From Clostridia bacterium (GTDB taxonomy: Bacteria > Bacillota > Clostridia > Christensenellales > Borkfalkiaceae), in the NCBI GenBank assembly GCA_017503885.1, contig JAFVSF010000026.1:1-22329 (forward strand): a stretch of 22,329 nt of DNA, written 5' to 3'. This document shows, piece after piece, positions 19,721 to 22,329 of the stretch. The first letter of the stretch is position 1. Each line of letters begins with the position of its first letter. The position numbers and the translations under genes are program-made. Under the pieces are notes generated by a model. The model worked only from the letters and a program-made list of their open reading frames with translations, was not told the DNA's origin and did no database searches.

Positions 19721-22329
19721 TGCCTTTACCTCCACTCGTATTTTTAGCAAGTTCTACTGCCTTTATGATATCTTCTGTTTTTACCCCTTTAACCGACCTA
19801 TATCCAGACTTTTGATTGTTATCACGCCCACAGATGCCACCGAATTCACAATAATCGCAACTCTTTTCGTAAGGAGATGGGATAATCGTTCCATCTAAAA
19901 CGTCGTCGATTGCTTTTTCAACCATAAGTTTTGCGTATTGCATATAACCCTTTAAGGTTTTTTCATCTGCAAGTTTTCCGTCGTACGAAGTGCCTGCTTT
20001 GGTAGTTTTTCTCTTTATTTCATGCACGAGGCTACGCTCTTTCTCTCCCGAGTAAAAATCCTCGTCGGATGCCGAGATAATTTCTTCGTCATCTAAAGTT
20101 TTTCCGTACATAACGCAAGGCGTTTCATCCTCTTTTTTAAAGTCGTCGTTAACTGCGTAATAATACGCTCCTGCAGGTTTATCTCCATTTGTCGTAAAAG
20201 CGTTTAGGTACAAGTAAAGTTGAAGATTTTGACCTGCGTAGAAATTATTTTCCGAACTCTTATTTTTAGCGTTGCCGGTTTTATAGTCGATAATTCTAAC
20301 GTAATTTTTATATTTATCAACCCTATCAACCTTTCCCACTAATTGGTAAATGCCCTTTTTAGAAAGAAGAGGAAGTCTAGCAAGCCAAACCTCGCTACCA
20401 ACCGTTTGGAATTTACTATTTTTACTTTGTTCATAAATTTCTATGCAAAGTTTTTCTGCTTCTTTTTTCGTAAGAAGAGAAGAGTAGGCAAAGTCGTGAC
20501 GTTTTAAAAATCTAGCATATTTTTCCTCTTCAAAGATTTTGTCAGTAAGTTCGTTTGCAATTTTTATGCAATCTTCTTTCGATTTAACCTCTTTAAGTCT
20601 AGGCGAAAATTCTTCGGCAACGTTATGCAAAATATTGCCAAAGTCGAGCGAGCGAATTTCAGAACTTAACGTATCTTTAACGCCAACTGCGTATTTTAAA
20701 AAGCATTTATATGGGCAAGAATAATAAGCCTCGATAAAAGATGCCGAAACGTTACCCTTTGCAAAGCAGTTGGTAGAAGGGAAGTCGATTTTTATTTTAA
20801 CGTCTTCATTCACGTTTTCAATTAGCCTGTCGGCAAGGAGCAACTCCTTTTCAAAAGCAAGTTTTTTAAGTGCCTTGTAAAAAGAAGATGCACCCGTAAG
20901 GTCGCTTGTAGCACCGTGTTTAAAATCGTCGCTTTCTAAAAGGAGAGAGAGCATAGACGGGCGAAGACTCATATACGGCAATGCTTGTCTTAAATTGTCT
21001 TCTACTGCGTCCTCTAAAGGAACGTGTAGCGAATTTCTATTTAAAAATGCTAATTTTTTGCTAGAAGAAGAGAACGTATTTACTATATAATCTAAAATTT
21101 CGCTTTTTACCGTTGCTTTTCCGTCAGCCGTAGTAAGGCTATAAGAGAGGTTAAGTTCATTTTCAAAACTAGCAAAAGCGAGAGCAGTAGCCTCTTTTTC
21201 TCTGTTGTTGACAACTCTAATTTTAGGCTCGACTGAAACAGCAAGAGCCTCTAATTTAGAAATGTCGCTATCTAGCAAAAGGGCAGTGTCAGTCTTTATT
21301 GAGGGAACGTCGCCCGAAAGCCCCATAATAAAAAGGCATGGGTATTTTTCAAATCTTAAATTCTTGATTTCCGAAAGGTAAACGCAGTCGTAATATTCGG
21401 GTATCAGTGAAATCTCGCTAGCCTCTTCGCCTGAAATTAATACCTTTAAAAAGTCCTCGCCAGAGAGTTTTTCTTCGCCCAAAATATTGCGAATTTCCTC
21501 TAAAACTGTAAAGAAAGATTTGACGCCACTAAGCAAAAACGTACGCTCCTCATCTGCGCCCATTTTATCAAGTTTTAAAGCGAGTTTGCCGATAGGGGAA
21601 TTTATATCCTCTTCGTTGCCCGTGCAAGAAAAAGCAAATTTTTCTATTAAGTCGGCGTATTCTTTTGCCGTTGCACCTTTTGAAAAACTTAAAATAAATA
21701 AAGCAAGGCTATTACATTTTTGCCTTAAAACCTCGTTGTCAAAGTTGTCGCCACCCTCTTTTTCGGTAGGAATAAAATTCTCCCCCGAAATAAAAGATTG
21801 TGCAGTGACAGAGTTTTCCGTCATTATTCTCAAAAGCTTGTCCGAAAGTTCCTTTTCATCTATAAAAAGGCTACTTCTTATAACTTTTTTAATTTCGGAT
21901 AAATCTTTTCTTAGCGAAGATTTTATAGCGTGCAAAACAAGTTGACAAATAGGGTGAGATAAAAGGGTGCGTTTTTCATCTGCAAAATAAGGAATTTGGT
22001 AGTCTGCCAGCTTTCTTCTAAGAAGAAGAGAATACGATTCCATATTGCCAACGCCAATCGCAACGTCGCAAAATCTATATCCGTCTAAAATCTTTCTCTT
22101 AACAAGCGAGCATACGTAATCTACTTCATCTAAAATGTTTTTACCCTCAAAAATACGCACTTTATCGCTATATAGCCCCACTTTTTCAAAAAGTTCAGGG
22201 TTAAAAAGTCTATCTAAAATTCGGTCGGCTTCATCTATTACCGTGCTTGTAGTTACGGTCGCTTTTTCGCCGGTAAGCTTTGTAACAAAGTTTAAAAACT
22301 CGTTTGTATAAAGGTCGGGATTGTTTCCA
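19710..22329 (-). CDS. addB: AddB, nuclease/Fe-S subunit of AddAB (5' end outside the window)
   Basis: AddB is the partner of AddA: an inactivated helicase fold for sequence (Chi) recognition plus a nuclease domain that cuts the other strand. The frame is open without a stop to the window edge, giving the C-terminal 872 residues; the GTG at 22179-22181 is internal, not a start. B. subtilis AddB is about 1166 residues, so roughly 300 are missing. The nuclease region has LDFGNILHNVAEEF and RIIDYKTGNAK with catalytic Asp and Lys. Four cysteines in the family pattern for a [4Fe-4S] cluster are present: one in YYSCPYKC before the nuclease core, and three in SCDYCEFGGIC near the end. Gene order addB-addA is the usual one. 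Confidence 0.95.
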   Translation of the reverse strand, partial: GNNPDLYTNEFLNFVTKLTGEKATVTTSTVIDEADRILDRLFNPELFEKVGLYSDKVRIFEGKNILDEVDYVCSLVKRKILDGYRFCDVAIGVGNMESYSLLLRRKLADYQIPYFADEKRTLLSHPICQLVLHAIKSSLRKDLSEIKKVIRSSLFIDEKELSDKLLRIMTENSVTAQSFISGENFIPTEKEGGDNFDNEVLRQKCNSLALFILSFSKGATAKEYADLIEKFAFSCTGNEEDINSPIGKLALKLDKMGADEERTFLLSGVKSFFTVLEEIRNILGEEKLSGEDFLKVLISGEEASEISLIPEYYDCVYLSEIKNLRFEKYPCLFIMGLSGDVPSIKTDTALLLDSDISKLEALAVSVEPKIRVVNNREKEATALAFASFENELNLSYSLTTADGKATVKSEILDYIVNTFSSSSKKLAFLNRNSLHVPLEDAVEDNLRQALPYMSLRPSMLSLLLESDDFKHGATSDLTGASSFYKALKKLAFEKELLLADRLIENVNEDVKIKIDFPSTNCFAKGNVSASFIEAYYSCPYKCFLKYAVGVKDTLSSEIRSLDFGNILHNVAEEFSPRLKEVKSKEDCIKIANELTDKIFEEEKYARFLKRHDFAYSSLLTKKEAEKLCIEIYEQSKNSKFQTVGSEVWLARLPLLSKKGIYQLVGKVDRVDKYKNYVRIIDYKTGNAKNKSSENNFYAGQNLQLYLYLNAFTTNGDKPAGAYYYAVNDDFKKEDETPCVMYGKTLDDEEIISASDEDFYSGEKERSLVHEIKRKTTKAGTSYDGKLADEKTLKGYMQYAKLMVEKAIDDVLDGTIIPSPYEKSCDYCEFGGICGRDNNQKSGYRSVKGVKTEDIIKAVELAKNTSGGKGNGN

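Noticed and set aside
22179..22181. GTG as the start of addB
   Set aside because: The frame stays open without a stop to the window edge, and the product would lack a large N-terminal part of AddB.

Overview
The window looks like a chromosomal stretch of a low-GC, endospore-forming member of the Bacillota, most likely class Clostridia. The evidence is a spoIVA gene, a YyaC-type spore protein gene, an addB-addA pair, strong GGAGG ribosome binding sites, sigma-A-like promoters, frequent GTG/TTG starts and an A+T-rich composition. The exact lineage cannot be read from the sequence. An uncultured gut clostridial lineage is plausible but is only a guess. Nearly everything is core or housekeeping. 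No phage, insertion sequence, CRISPR array, rRNA or tRNA was seen.

Layout. (1) 1-3848, plus strand: a tightly packed operon made of the tail of an unknown gene, a GT28/MurG-type glycosyltransferase, a PDZ/radical-SAM/DUF512 protein and the ribosome-assembly GTPase Der. The junctions are 0, 1 and 1 nt. (2) 3849-4453: 605 bp without a gene, filled by copies of a modular repeat whose central hairpin shows compensatory base changes. (3) 4454-5920: spoIVA, with a candidate sigma-E promoter. (4) 5987-8080, minus strand: a CvpA-family membrane protein, an intrinsic terminator, then an acidic four-helix membrane protein of unknown function with a TTG start. (5) 8166-8741: a YyaC-like spore protein. 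(6) 8903-10800: a PadR regulator, a HAAS/DUF1700 membrane protein and a DUF4097 beta-solenoid protein, translationally coupled behind a near-perfect sigma-A promoter with a candidate operator. (7) 10891-11886, minus strand: a PH-like membrane protein and a GNAT acetyltransferase. (8) 12062-15605, plus strand: an ABC-F ATPase, an RlmA-type 23S rRNA methyltransferase and glyceraldehyde-3-phosphate dehydrogenase (gap). The gap promoter lies inside the end of the methyltransferase gene. (9) 15606-15918: the same repeat family again, set between two terminators. (10) 15903-22329, minus strand: addB (cut by the window edge), addA, a terminator and a small XRE-type regulator whose last codons are made of repeat sequence.

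How the parts relate. Der, RlmA and possibly the ABC-F protein act on ribosomes. SpoIVA and the YyaC-like protein belong to sporulation. AddAB repairs double-strand breaks. The glycosyltransferase, CvpA, acidic, HAAS/DUF4097 and PH-like proteins are envelope-associated. The least conventional part is the roughly 175-nt repeat family (four hairpin copies plus partial modules). It sits just downstream of genes or terminators, keeps a fixed 44-nt distance from its 5' block to the hairpin in three copies, and has outer stems that change sequence while staying paired. It is the best candidate here for something undescribed: either a structured RNA or a small non-autonomous mobile element.
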